Shown here piece after piece: positions 1 through 7,172 of a DNA stretch of 64,000 nucleotides (its first letter is position 1; each line of letters opens with the position of its first letter). The stretch lies in NCBI RefSeq assembly GCF_005885635.1, contig NZ_VATY01000003.1, positions 600,507 to 664,506 on the forward strand, in the 5' to 3' direction. The translations under genes and the position numbers were made by a program. Under the pieces are notes generated by a model. The model had not been told where the DNA came from and did no database searches. It saw only the letters and a program-made list of their open reading frames with translations. The DNA comes from Maribacter algarum (ex Zhang et al. 2020) (GTDB lineage: Bacteria; Bacteroidota; Bacteroidia; Flavobacteriales; Flavobacteriaceae).

Positions 1-605
1 TTTATGATTTGCCAAATACTTTGAAGGTTCCGGGAGAAGATTTGCCCAAAGTTTCACATTACTACAACAACCCTCATTTTTATGCGAGTCAGAAGCTCGC
101 CGTTATCGGTGCTAGTAATTCCGCGATTGATGCTGCATTGGAATGCTACCGAAAAGGTTCAGAAGTCTCTTTGATTATTCGTGGACCCGAAGTTGGTAAG
201 CGCGTAAAATATTGGGTACGTCCTGATATTATTAACCGTATTGAGGAAGGCAGTATAAAGGCCTATTACAATTCCACGGTAAAAGAAATCAAGGAAGATG
301 AAATCATCATTGCATCTCCTAACGGTGAAATGACCCTTGAAAATGATTTTGTTTTGGCTCTAACTGGTTATATGCCCAACTTCGAATTTTTAGAAAAAAT
401 GGGTATTGAACTTTCAGAAGATAAAAAAAAGCTTCCGAATTACAATCCGGACACTATGGAGAGTAATGTTTCCGGACTCTATTTAGCGGGTGTTATTTGC
501 GGTGGAATGGAAACGCATAAATGGTTTATCGAGAACTCTCGTATTCATGCAAAGATTATTGTGAAGCATATCCGAGCAAAACAATCCTGGGAAAAAAGTC
601 CCTAA
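1..605 (+). CDS. YpdA-family FAD/NADPH oxidoreductase, C-terminal part
   Basis: This is the 3' part of a gene that starts before the window; the frame is open from base 3 (Tyr-Asp-Leu-Pro) and ends at the TAA at 603-605. The visible residues carry a second Rossmann nucleotide-binding motif (VIGASNSAID, read about 30 residues in), the expected NADPH site of YpdA-type pyridine nucleotide-disulfide oxidoreductases, and the C-terminal FAD-contact stretch GLYLAGVICGGMETH. In Firmicutes YpdA reduces bacillithiol disulfide; a matching role here is inferred from the family only. Cytosolic. Family assignment fairly sure; substrate unproven. Confidence 0.82.
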   Translation, partial: YDLPNTLKVPGEDLPKVSHYYNNPHFYASQKLAVIGASNSAIDAALECYRKGSEVSLIIRGPEVGKRVKYWVRPDIINRIEEGSIKAYYNSTVKEIKEDEIIIASPNGEMTLENDFVLALTGYMPNFEFLEKMGIELSEDKKKLPNYNPDTMESNVSGLYLAGVICGGMETHKWFIENSRIHAKIIVKHIRAKQSWEKSP

Positions 606-656
606 TTTTAGAATATCACGGTTTTCAGGGGGTGCATATTCACTATTATGTGCGTA

Positions 657-685
657 TTTGCGTTATAGCTAAAAGGCTAATTTTG
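657..685 (+). promoter_or_regulatory. Bacteroidota-type promoter for the sensor kinase operon
   Basis: TTTG at 657-660 and TAATTTTG at 678-685 are separated by 17 bases. Both match the Bacteroidota sigma-A consensus (TTTG, then TAnnTTTG). The box lies about 100 bases before the kinase start at 785. No experimental start site is known. Confidence 0.55.
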
Positions 686-784
686 TACATTGAGAAGAAC
701 TATTAGTTCCTCAATACAAACCAAGTTGATTACCAAACAAAAAAAATACCTCTGAGAAAGGAACCAAATTTTTCATATACTAAA

Positions 785-2728
785 ATGCGTGCTAATAAAA
801 TAGTTATGTTGGGTTGGCTTTGTCTTTTTACGGCCTCTGTCTTCTCTCAAAATACAGAAACTGATACAGTCCAAGAAACAAAGCGCATTACCTTTTCTAC
901 TATTCCGAATACCAAACAAAAATCACTGGAACCCTATTATAAAGAATTGAAGAAAGCTTCATTCGGAGTACAGCGTTTTTCCATTTTTGAACAGTTTGCC
1001 GAGGCGTACATTAAAAAGGGAGAAACTGATTCTATTCTAAAATATGCCAATCTCTATGAAAAGGAATTGGGAAATTGGGATAAAACTGAAGAAGAAAAAA
1101 ACCGCGAATTTGCCAAAGCCCATTATTTCATGGGAGTTGGAAATGCATTCAACGGACTTCTAGAAAACTCAACCAAATGGCATATCAAAGGCGTTCAATC
1201 AGCAAAGGAAGGAAATTTCAGAGCCTACGAATACAAAAATAAGTTAGGTCTCGCTAAGGCGTATTTGGCAAAAGGGGATACAGACAAAGCCATTTCCATA
1301 CTTGAAGAATCCTTACCTCAATTCAGTACTGAGTTTACTAAAACCACCAATCAAGTTCTTGTGGTATTAGGAAATGCCTATTTGAAAAAAGAGGATTACG
1401 ACCAAGCGAGAAACTATTATGATGAGGCCTTAAAAATGTCCATTGATTTTAGTGATTTAGAAATGGAGTTAACCGTAAGCCTTGAACAAGCAAAATTAGC
1501 GGAAGCCAATGATGACCTTGGAAAAGCCTTTACCGATTATGAAGATATTCGCGAACGCGCTTTAAAAGAAGGCTATACCGCCATCTATTTTGAAGGGTCT
1601 TTACTTTTAGGCAAGCTTTATTATAAAGAAGGCATGTATGAAACCGCCAATATCGCCTTGAGTTTTGCCTACATCAACGCCATTGATCGTGAGAATCTTG
1701 AATTTCAAAAAGATGCGCTCAGCGTTCAGGCCCGAAGTTATGCCAGACTTGAGGATTATAAAAATGCCTACGCCGTAATAACACAACTATTTCAAGTGGT
1801 TGGCGCAAAGAATTCCAAGCAGCAAAAGGCCATTATCAAAGAGCTTGAAATTCAATACGAAACCTTAGAAAAAGAAAAAGAAATCGTAGAATTGGAAGAG
1901 GGAAAATTGGTGCGAGAGGCCGAATTAAAAAGACAAAAAACGATTAAAAATGCTTTTCTAATTGGTTTCTTAATTATCCTGATACCAGTTATGGCCTTGC
2001 TATATGTTTACTATCAAAAGATTCAAGCACAGAGTGAATTAGCAAAAAAACAAGAGGAAATCAATACCCAAAAAGTGGAGTCTTTGAAGCAAGAGCAAGA
2101 ACTGAATTTAATCAAAGCTTCTATTGAAGGGCAAGATGAAGAACGCAAACGAATTGCTCAAGAACTACATGATAGTATTGGTGGAAATCTTGCCGGAATT
2201 AAACTGCAGTTCGCCAGTATGGAAGGGGATTCGGAAAAACTAAAGTCCTTAACAGGACAAATTGATGAAACCTATCAGCTAGTACGTGATATTTCACATA
2301 CATTGATTCCTAAGAAATTTAAGGAAAATGCTTTTACCCAATTAATTAAGGAATACATCAAATCCATTTCAAATACAGGAGAATTGGAAGTAGCTTTCCA
2401 TCCGCATCCAGAAAAGGAAATCAATGCTATTGACGAAAAGCATCTGATGGAAATCTATAAGATTATTCAAGAGTTAATGACCAATACCCTAAAACATGCT
2501 GCCGCATCAAGAGTGGATATTCATTTGAGTCTCATCGAGAACGAACTTTCCCTTTTGTTTGAGGATAACGGAAAGGGCTTTAAAACGACAACTTCTTCCG
2601 ATGGCATAGGTTTTCAAAATATAAAAAACAGAATAAAAGAATTATCCGGAATTTTGCATATCGATTCTACGCTAGAACGTGGAACGGTGGTGTCTATAGA
2701 AATTCCCATAAAAACCAAAGAATCATGA
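785..2728 (+). CDS. TPR-containing sensor histidine kinase (HisKA_3 type)
   Basis: Membrane sensor kinase of 647 residues. A signal peptide (1-21, ending VFSQ) is followed by a periplasmic region of tetratricopeptide-like helices (about 60-345), a charged coiled coil (about 345-385), one membrane helix (about 389-411, FLIGFLIILIPVMALLYVYY), a second coiled coil, and a HisKA_3 dimerisation domain with the phospho-acceptor His in QELHDSIGG (about H462). The HATPase domain has the N box NTLKHA (about 565) and the G1 box DNGKGF (about 593). The stop overlaps the next start (ATGA), so it is translationally coupled to the LuxR regulator that it presumably phosphorylates. The stimulus is unknown; the TPR sensor suggests a protein or peptide ligand. 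Confidence 0.93.
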   Translation: MRANKIVMLGWLCLFTASVFSQNTETDTVQETKRITFSTIPNTKQKSLEPYYKELKKASFGVQRFSIFEQFAEAYIKKGETDSILKYANLYEKELGNWDKTEEEKNREFAKAHYFMGVGNAFNGLLENSTKWHIKGVQSAKEGNFRAYEYKNKLGLAKAYLAKGDTDKAISILEESLPQFSTEFTKTTNQVLVVLGNAYLKKEDYDQARNYYDEALKMSIDFSDLEMELTVSLEQAKLAEANDDLGKAFTDYEDIRERALKEGYTAIYFEGSLLLGKLYYKEGMYETANIALSFAYINAIDRENLEFQKDALSVQARSYARLEDYKNAYAVITQLFQVVGAKNSKQQKAIIKELEIQYETLEKEKEIVELEEGKLVREAELKRQKTIKNAFLIGFLIILIPVMALLYVYYQKIQAQSELAKKQEEINTQKVESLKQEQELNLIKASIEGQDEERKRIAQELHDSIGGNLAGIKLQFASMEGDSEKLKSLTGQIDETYQLVRDISHTLIPKKFKENAFTQLIKEYIKSISNTGELEVAFHPHPEKEINAIDEKHLMEIYKIIQELMTNTLKHAAASRVDIHLSLIENELSLLFEDNGKGFKTTTSSDGIGFQNIKNRIKELSGILHIDSTLERGTVVSIEIPIKTKES

Positions 2729-3369
2729 ACTACAATCTAATAATCGCCGACGACCATAAAATGTTTATTGACGGACTCATGAGCATCTTAAAAGATGCAC
2801 CTGAATTCTCGGTAACAACTACCTTCAAAAATGGTGCGCAAGTAGTAAAATACTTAGACATCAACGGAGTTGATGATTTAAACCTTTTAGTTACCGATTT
2901 AACCATGCCAGAAATGGACGGTATTGAATTGAACAAGATTGTCAAAGAGAAATACCCTTCTTTAAAAACCTTGGTGGTAAGTATGCATATTGATGGGCAA
3001 ATGATTGATAAACTCATCCGCAATAATGTCGATGGCTATGTACCAAAAAATGCAGAAAAAGATGAGCTTTTAGATGCCATTCGCACTATCATAAAAGGTG
3101 AAAAATACTTTTCGGCCGAAATCAAAAGAGCCTATACCGACGCCATGTTCGAAAATAAAAAACAAGAAGAGGTAAATCTGACCGAACGCGAAAAAGAAGT
3201 ATTAAAACTTATCGCCGAGGAGAACACCACACAAGAAATCGCAGATACACTTTTCTTGAGCAAGCACACCATCGAAAGCTACCGCAAAAACCTTATCTCA
3301 AAACTACAAGTAAAAAACCTAGCCGGCCTCACCAAACATGCCATCAAAATGGGCCTTTTGGATTCTTAG
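2725..3369 (+). CDS. LuxR/NarL-family response regulator
   Basis: Cytoplasmic DNA-binding response regulator of 214 residues, partner of the preceding kinase (4-base overlap). The receiver has the acidic pair D9-D10, phospho-acceptor D58 in VTDLTMPEMDG and the conserved Lys in VPKNA. The C-terminal LuxR helix-turn-helix runs from about residue 150 (LTEREKEVLKLIAEE) to 195, with the recognition helix SKHTIESYRKNL. All catalytic residues are present, unlike the orphan regulator at 32063. Targets cannot be read from the sequence. Confidence 0.94.
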   Translation: MNYNLIIADDHKMFIDGLMSILKDAPEFSVTTTFKNGAQVVKYLDINGVDDLNLLVTDLTMPEMDGIELNKIVKEKYPSLKTLVVSMHIDGQMIDKLIRNNVDGYVPKNAEKDELLDAIRTIIKGEKYFSAEIKRAYTDAMFENKKQEEVNLTEREKEVLKLIAEENTTQEIADTLFLSKHTIESYRKNLISKLQVKNLAGLTKHAIKMGLLDS

Positions 3370-3403
3370 AACTCCGATTTCTTAAAAATCCACTTTCTTC
3401 AGG

Positions 3404-3445
3404 TCCCCCTTTTTCAAGGAGGGGTGCCCGCAGGGCGGGGTGGTT
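3404..3445. repeat. Palindromic intergenic repeat (flavobacterial type)
   Basis: Two hairpins in a row: a C-rich arm facing AAGGAGGGG (3404-3424), then GCCC-GCA-GGGC (3426-3436), followed by GGGGTGGTT. This GC-rich block in an AT-rich spacer resembles the dispersed repeats seen in many Flavobacteriia. It may also stop transcription after the regulator gene. Confidence 0.5.
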
Positions 3446-3588
3446 ACCCTAGGAACACAAATTTCGAATTATCCTAACTCGGTTAAATCCCCCCTGAAAA
3501 CAGCTAGTCCCATTTCACGTTTTTAAGCCTACTTCTACCTTAGCCTTTACTTCATCTTTGAAGTGTAAAACAATAACACACAACAACT

Positions 3589-3993
3589 ATGAAACTAAAA
3601 GCCCTTTTATTCGCAACTGCAGTTTTTTTTATCTCTTGTAGCAATGATAAAAAGATGACCGAAATTCCAAAACAAGTATCAATTTTAAAGTCAGATGTTC
3701 TTTTGCAAAGTTCTGCCATCAAACCTTTTTCCGGAATGCATCATAGTGATTTAGCCTACCTTACTCTTTCAGGAAAAACTATTTTAGAGAGTACCGCAAC
3801 CATTAAAGTTGTTAATGCCGATGGAGCCGAATTGTATTGCGAAACATTTCCTGCAAAGGAACTAATTCAAACGGAATACAAAACCGCCAATTCCACATTG
3901 CAGGCAGTACATATTCGTGAAGTAGTAGATGGCTTCTTTATAGATGAATTGGACTATCAGAAAATCAAAGATGATACCCTTGCGGGGATATAA
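3589..3993 (+). CDS. Hypothetical lipoprotein
   Basis: Protein of 134 residues with a lipoprotein signal (hydrophobic 4-15, lipobox FFISCSND with Cys17). The remainder is small and mixed charge, with no domain I recognise. It lies alone between the LuxR regulator and the unknown gene at 4014, 20 bases upstream of the latter, so the two may be cotranscribed. Surface or periplasmic lipid-anchored location is inferred from the signal; the function is unknown. Confidence 0.75.
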   Translation: MKLKALLFATAVFFISCSNDKKMTEIPKQVSILKSDVLLQSSAIKPFSGMHHSDLAYLTLSGKTILESTATIKVVNADGAELYCETFPAKELIQTEYKTANSTLQAVHIREVVDGFFIDELDYQKIKDDTLAGI

Positions 3994-4013
3994 ATCCTAA
4001 ACCTCCAATTCCT

Positions 4014-4394
4014 ATGAAAACTCTTTATACGTATTCCCTTTTTACAAATGACCAAGGGCAATCATATATTCAGTTTGATTTAGTAAATGAGCATATCGAA
4101 TTCTTAAAAGATTTACTACAGATTTTAGGAATGTATAATTACCAGGTTATTACAAACCAAAATGTTTGGAAAGATGGAGAACTTCATGCGGAGTTGACAG
4201 CTACCATTGGGAAAATTAGCATTTGTATAGATTCAAGAAAAAGAATATTTCTTAAGTCATATGATAATCAAAAAGATCTCATGAAAGTTGATACAATATT
4301 AGAAAAGTTTTGTGCTTTCAGAAAAATTAGTGAAACACCAACTGAAATAATCAGTCCAATATCTAAACTACCTGAAGACCTTGTCCCTTTCTAA
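4014..4394 (+). CDS. Hypothetical protein
   Basis: Cytoplasmic-looking protein of 126 residues, no signal peptide and no membrane segment. It is rich in Phe, Tyr, Ile and Lys, with no motif I recognise. It starts 20 bases after the lipoprotein gene at 3589 and is more AT-rich than the two-component genes upstream. It could be an immunity-like or accessory protein, but nothing in the sequence shows this. Confidence 0.65.
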   Translation: MKTLYTYSLFTNDQGQSYIQFDLVNEHIEFLKDLLQILGMYNYQVITNQNVWKDGELHAELTATIGKISICIDSRKRIFLKSYDNQKDLMKVDTILEKFCAFRKISETPTEIISPISKLPEDLVPF

Positions 4395-4453
4395 AGAGGC
4401 TTTAGTTGAATTGCAAATAATACGAGTAAATAACCTTTAAAAACCACAAAAAA

Positions 4454-5089
4454 ATGAATGTATTAAAAAAAACTTCTATAACTGTATTCGCCATCCTTTT
4501 TGCCTTAGTAATAACATCTTGTGGCTCTTCAGATTCACAGATAAAAGATGAACAACTGAGCGGTTTTATGCTTGGCGGAATTTATTTCTTTAATGGATAT
4601 GGCGGCGCAGATGAAGTAAAATCTATGATGAGTGATGCAGGCTATACGAGCAATGCTGATTTAGTTAGCGGCTATAAAGAAATTCTAGAATTTCCGTTTG
4701 AAAAATCACAAGCAGCGGGTATCAAAAGTATGTTTAGAGAAATGTGGGACGTAACCAATAAAGCCTCTCTTGTAGAAACAATTCAGGATTTAAAAACCAG
4801 AGAACACGAATTCAAAGCGTGGGATTATGCACGTATCGTAAACAATGCCTGTATGGGTTACGCGGCAGGATATTTAAGTAAAGACGAAGTGATTAGCATG
4901 ACACAAGAAGTTCTGCCTCTTGCAAGAGAAAAATACCCAACTTGGGATGCCTATTATACAGATTTCAACAAAGGAAGAATAGACTGGAATGAAAACGACC
5001 CCGAAGCAGAAGCATTCCAAGCCCTATCAGAAAACATGACCAAAGGCGATGATTCCATTTTCAAAATCATCCCCCTAAACGCAAAATAA
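4454..5089 (+). CDS. Hypothetical lipoprotein
   Basis: Protein of 211 residues with a lipoprotein signal (lipobox VITSCGSS, Cys23). The mature part is largely predicted helix, with a DUF1266-like feel: one block EHEFKAWDYARIVNNACMGY is followed by a conserved-looking AREKYPTWDAYYTDFNKGR. DUF1266 proteins share the idea of AWDxxRxxxxxxxxxxxGy and W-x-x-(Y/F), so that family is a plausible but unverified assignment. A strong hairpin terminator follows directly at 5112-5149. Confidence 0.7.
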   Translation: MNVLKKTSITVFAILFALVITSCGSSDSQIKDEQLSGFMLGGIYFFNGYGGADEVKSMMSDAGYTSNADLVSGYKEILEFPFEKSQAAGIKSMFREMWDVTNKASLVETIQDLKTREHEFKAWDYARIVNNACMGYAAGYLSKDEVISMTQEVLPLAREKYPTWDAYYTDFNKGRIDWNENDPEAEAFQALSENMTKGDDSIFKIIPLNAK

Positions 5090-5111
5090 GAAAACACTTC
5101 TATTTCAAGAG

Positions 5112-5149
5112 TACAAAAAACGGATGGGCTCACCAATCCGTTTTTTGTA
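5112..5149 (+). terminator. Intrinsic terminator after the 4454 lipoprotein gene
   Basis: A 14-base stem (5112-5125 with 5136-5149) built on ACGGAT/ATCCGT has an A-tract on its left arm and a T-tract on its right, with a 10-base loop. The A/T tracts make it able to act on either strand. Confidence 0.8.
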
Positions 5150-5482
5150 TTTAAATATTTTTCAAGTCGCAGTTTCGTCCAGAAAATCCCACAAATGAAG
5201 AACCGCTCCATAGAGCTTGGGGTAGCAAATACTCAATAATCTATTCTTCGAAAAATCCAATAGTCCAACAATCCGACTTCGCGCACCGAGCATCGAGCAT
5301 CGAGCTTCAAGCATCCATCCCACAATCCAACCATCCAACAACCCCTTTCACCCAAACAACCACACACATAATCGATGCTTTCACAACAAAACATCATCAT
5401 TACACAACATTTGTAAGAATTATACTACATAAAAGTAAGTTATTGTCATCTATTAAATTTTTGAAGGAAACCCAAATTTACC
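5150..5482. other. Gene-free stretch with heptad array and low-complexity C-rich sequence
   Basis: This 333-base gap holds no gene I can support. Its middle (about 5255-5350) is repetitive, made of short units such as ATCCAACA and CATCGAG; the ordered part is listed separately at 5284-5318. The last 80 bases are ordinary AT-rich leader sequence for the adhesin gene. Confidence 0.6.
5284..5318. repeat. Degenerate heptanucleotide array
   Basis: Five consecutive 7-base units in phase: CACCGAG, CATCGAG, CATCGAG, CTTCAAG, CATCCAT. The same unit forms the arrays around the four-helix-bundle gene at 24.4-24.9 kb, but no such gene is next to this copy. Confidence 0.7.
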
Positions 5483-6121
5483 ATGATGAAGCAATTTTAC
5501 AAGCTACTAGCAATTATAATTTTTTCACTTTTTTTAGGAAACACATCGCTTTTTGCACAGGCAACAGTAGAAGATATCTCGATAATCGAAGGAAATTCCG
5601 GTAGCTCTAATGCAGTTCTAACGGTAACGCTACCTTCTGCAGCTCCTGTTGGTGGAGTGACCATTCTGTATGATATCACGGCAAATACGGCTACCGAAGG
5701 AACGGACTATATCGTACCCGGAGATCGAATTACTATTCCGCAAGGCAGTACATCAGGTACAATTTCTATTCCAATTATCGGAGATACCACACCTGAAGAT
5801 TTAGAGGATTTCTCGATAAGTGTGTCTGCAGATTTAGCAAATGATGCGGGATTTGACAATGCAACCACATTTTGGACTTCTACTGGAACCTTAGGTTTTG
5901 AAACCGGTCCTGAAACAACGTATGGCGGAACAAATGGAGCAAACAAGGTTTTAGAAGTTGATTTAGGTTCACAAGGATATCAAGATGTTAACACCATAGC
6001 AGGACTTACTTATGATGTTAAATTCAAAGCATCACGTAGAACGATAAATGGACCATCTTCTGCAGATGTTACGGTTGCAGCACGTAACGGAGCTACAACT
6101 TTACCGCTGCTATCAGAATAA
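5483..6121 (+). CDS. Calx-beta adhesin, truncated 5' remnant
   Basis: Secreted protein start: signal peptide (1-26, ending SLFAQA), a Calx-beta domain (about 28-118, with TEGTDYIVPGDRITIPQG and the acidic DTTPEDLEDF), then the beginning of a carbohydrate-binding-like beta domain (about 119-205, TGTLGFETGPETTYGG). Proteins of this kind in Flavobacteriia are usually very long and end in a type IX secretion signal; this one stops after 212 residues with an unrelated tail (TTLPLLSE). The sequence directly after it, in another frame, encodes the end of a PorP/SprF protein, so this looks like the 5' relic of a larger gene cut by a deletion. If expressed it lacks any sorting signal. Confidence 0.75.
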   Translation: MMKQFYKLLAIIIFSLFLGNTSLFAQATVEDISIIEGNSGSSNAVLTVTLPSAAPVGGVTILYDITANTATEGTDYIVPGDRITIPQGSTSGTISIPIIGDTTPEDLEDFSISVSADLANDAGFDNATTFWTSTGTLGFETGPETTYGGTNGANKVLEVDLGSQGYQDVNTIAGLTYDVKFKASRRTINGPSSADVTVAARNGATTLPLLSE

Positions 6122-6297
6122 AAGACCGTATCGAACTAGGAGGGCTCTATAGATTAGACGAAGGCTTTGGAGGGCTATTCCTATTCAATGTAGCCGAGTG
6201 GGTAGATCTAGGCTATGCCTACGAATCGGCATATGACAGCCCTGTACAAGCTGCATCCCAAGGAACACATGAAGTGTTTATAAAATTAAAATTATAG
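6097..6297 (+). pseudogene. PorP/SprF membrane protein, C-terminal fragment
   Basis: An open frame without its own start overlaps the end of the adhesin remnant in a different frame and ends at the TAG at 6295-6297. It reads IKDRIELGGLYRLDEGFGG, then LFNVAEWVDLGYAYE, ending GTHEVFIKLKL: the closing beta strands of PorP/SprF-type type IX secretion-associated membrane proteins (family pattern: ELGxSYR-D, then VGYAYD, then GTHEI). About 60 of the usual 300 or so residues remain. In flavobacterial genomes a porP/sprF-like gene commonly follows a large adhesin gene, so one deletion joining the two explains both fragments. Confidence 0.8.
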
Positions 6298-6365
6298 AAT
6301 TAAAGTATCACCCTTTTGCCAGTAGGATGTCAAAAGGGACGATTTGGTTGTTAATTATTTTGGTT

Positions 6366-6395
6366 AAAAGCCTCCTGGAAATAGGAGGTTTTTTT
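6366..6395 (+). terminator. Intrinsic terminator after the PorP/SprF fragment
   Basis: The stem AAAAGCCTCCT pairs with AGGAGGTTTTT (one G-T pair) and is followed by more T. It is probably the original terminator of the lost porP/sprF-like gene. Confidence 0.75.
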
Positions 6396-6421
6396 GTATA
6401 ACAAAAAGTGCGTCATATTTG

Positions 6422-6445
6422 GTCCTCCCCTGCTAAGGGAAGGAC
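6422..6445. repeat. Short palindromic repeat
   Basis: Near-perfect inverted repeat GTCCTCCC / GGGAAGGAC around a short loop. It resembles the dispersed GC-rich palindromes at 3404 and 12598. Confidence 0.4.
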
Positions 6446-6517
6446 ATTAAGATTAAAAAATTGAGTGAAATCATACCGGCTTCTCAAATTATTAACGTAG
6501 AAAATATACTTGAAATT

Positions 6518-6547
6518 AAAAAAAGGTCTTGCTAAGCAAGACCCTTT
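6518..6547 (-). terminator. Terminator of tRNA-Arg
   Basis: Read leftwards, the stem GGTCTTGC-TTA-GCAAGACC is followed by a run of T. It lies 3-4 bases beyond the 3' end of the tRNA. Confidence 0.8.
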
Positions 6548-6549
6548 TG

Positions 6550-6623
6550 TGACCGCGAAGGGATTCAAACCCCCAACCCTCAGAGCCGAAATCTGATGCG
6601 CTATTCAGTTGCGCCACGCGGCC
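6550..6623 (-). tRNA. tRNA-Arg (anticodon TCG)
   Basis: Cloverleaf on the minus strand, 74 bases: acceptor GGCCGCG pairs with CGCGGTC (one G-T), discriminator A, no encoded CCA. The anticodon arm is TCAGA / TCTGA around loop TTTCGGC, so the anticodon is TCG, reading CGA and near cognates. The T arm has loop TTTGAAT. It lies 6 bases downstream of yqeY and has its own terminator. Confidence 0.93.
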
Positions 6624-6629
6624 GTTTTA

Positions 6630-7079
6630 TTACATCAATTTAATTTTAACAATAGTCGAAATCGTCTTCCCATCAGCTTGTCCAGCTAATTTTTTGGAAA
6701 CGATTCCCATTACTTTTCCCATGTCTTTCATTCCTTCTGCGCCAGTCGAGGCGATTGTTTCAACTACTATTTTTTCTACCTCCTCCTCAGACATCTGTTC
6801 TGGCAAAAACTGCTCAATAACACCTATCTGAGCTAATTCGGGATCGGCTAAATCTTGTCGTCCTTGCTCAATAAAAATGGCTGCACTATCCTTACGTTGT
6901 TTCACCAACTTCTGCACTAACTGTATCTCTGCTTGCTCGCTCATTTCCCCATCAGATCCAGCTTCAGTACTTGCCAGCAACAAAGCGGATTTGATTGCTC
7001 GTAACGATTCTAAAGCCACCTTGTCTTTGGCTTTCATTGCTTCCTTCATCTTTTCCATTACTTGCTGTTGTAAGCCCAT
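6630..7079 (-). CDS. GatB/YqeY domain protein
   Basis: Protein of 149 residues, full family length, with the YqeY pattern: N-terminal MKEAMKAKDKVALESLRAIKSAL, the central KLVKQRKDSAAIFIEQGRQDLA, and the C-terminal FLPEQMSEEEVEKIV and GMKDMGKVMGIVSKKL. YqeY is related to the tail domain of the GatB amidotransferase subunit; the tRNA-related role is inferred from that likeness and has not been defined. The gene lies after the ftsZ terminator and just before tRNA-Arg on the same strand, so it may share a transcript with the tRNA. Confidence 0.92.
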   Translation of the reverse strand: MGLQQQVMEKMKEAMKAKDKVALESLRAIKSALLLASTEAGSDGEMSEQAEIQLVQKLVKQRKDSAAIFIEQGRQDLADPELAQIGVIEQFLPEQMSEEEVEKIVVETIASTGAEGMKDMGKVMGIVSKKLAGQADGKTISTIVKIKLM

Positions 7080-7109
7080 AACTTAATTGTTTTTTCGGAT
7101 TGCGAAGAT

Positions 7110-7147
7110 AAAAAATAAACCCGAAAGTAAAACTTACTTCCGGGTTT
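7110..7147 (-). terminator. Terminator of the dcw cluster, after ftsZ
   Basis: Read leftwards, a 14-base stem (7134-7147 with 7117-7130, one G-T pair) with a 3-base loop is followed by ATTTTTT. It lies 26 bases beyond the ftsZ stop and separates the division cluster from yqeY. Confidence 0.85.
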
Positions 7148-7172
7148 AAGTAGTGGAGTAGCACTAATTGAG

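Noticed and set aside
5284-5318. CRISPR array
   Set aside because: Units are 7 bases with no spacers, and no cas gene occurs in the window.
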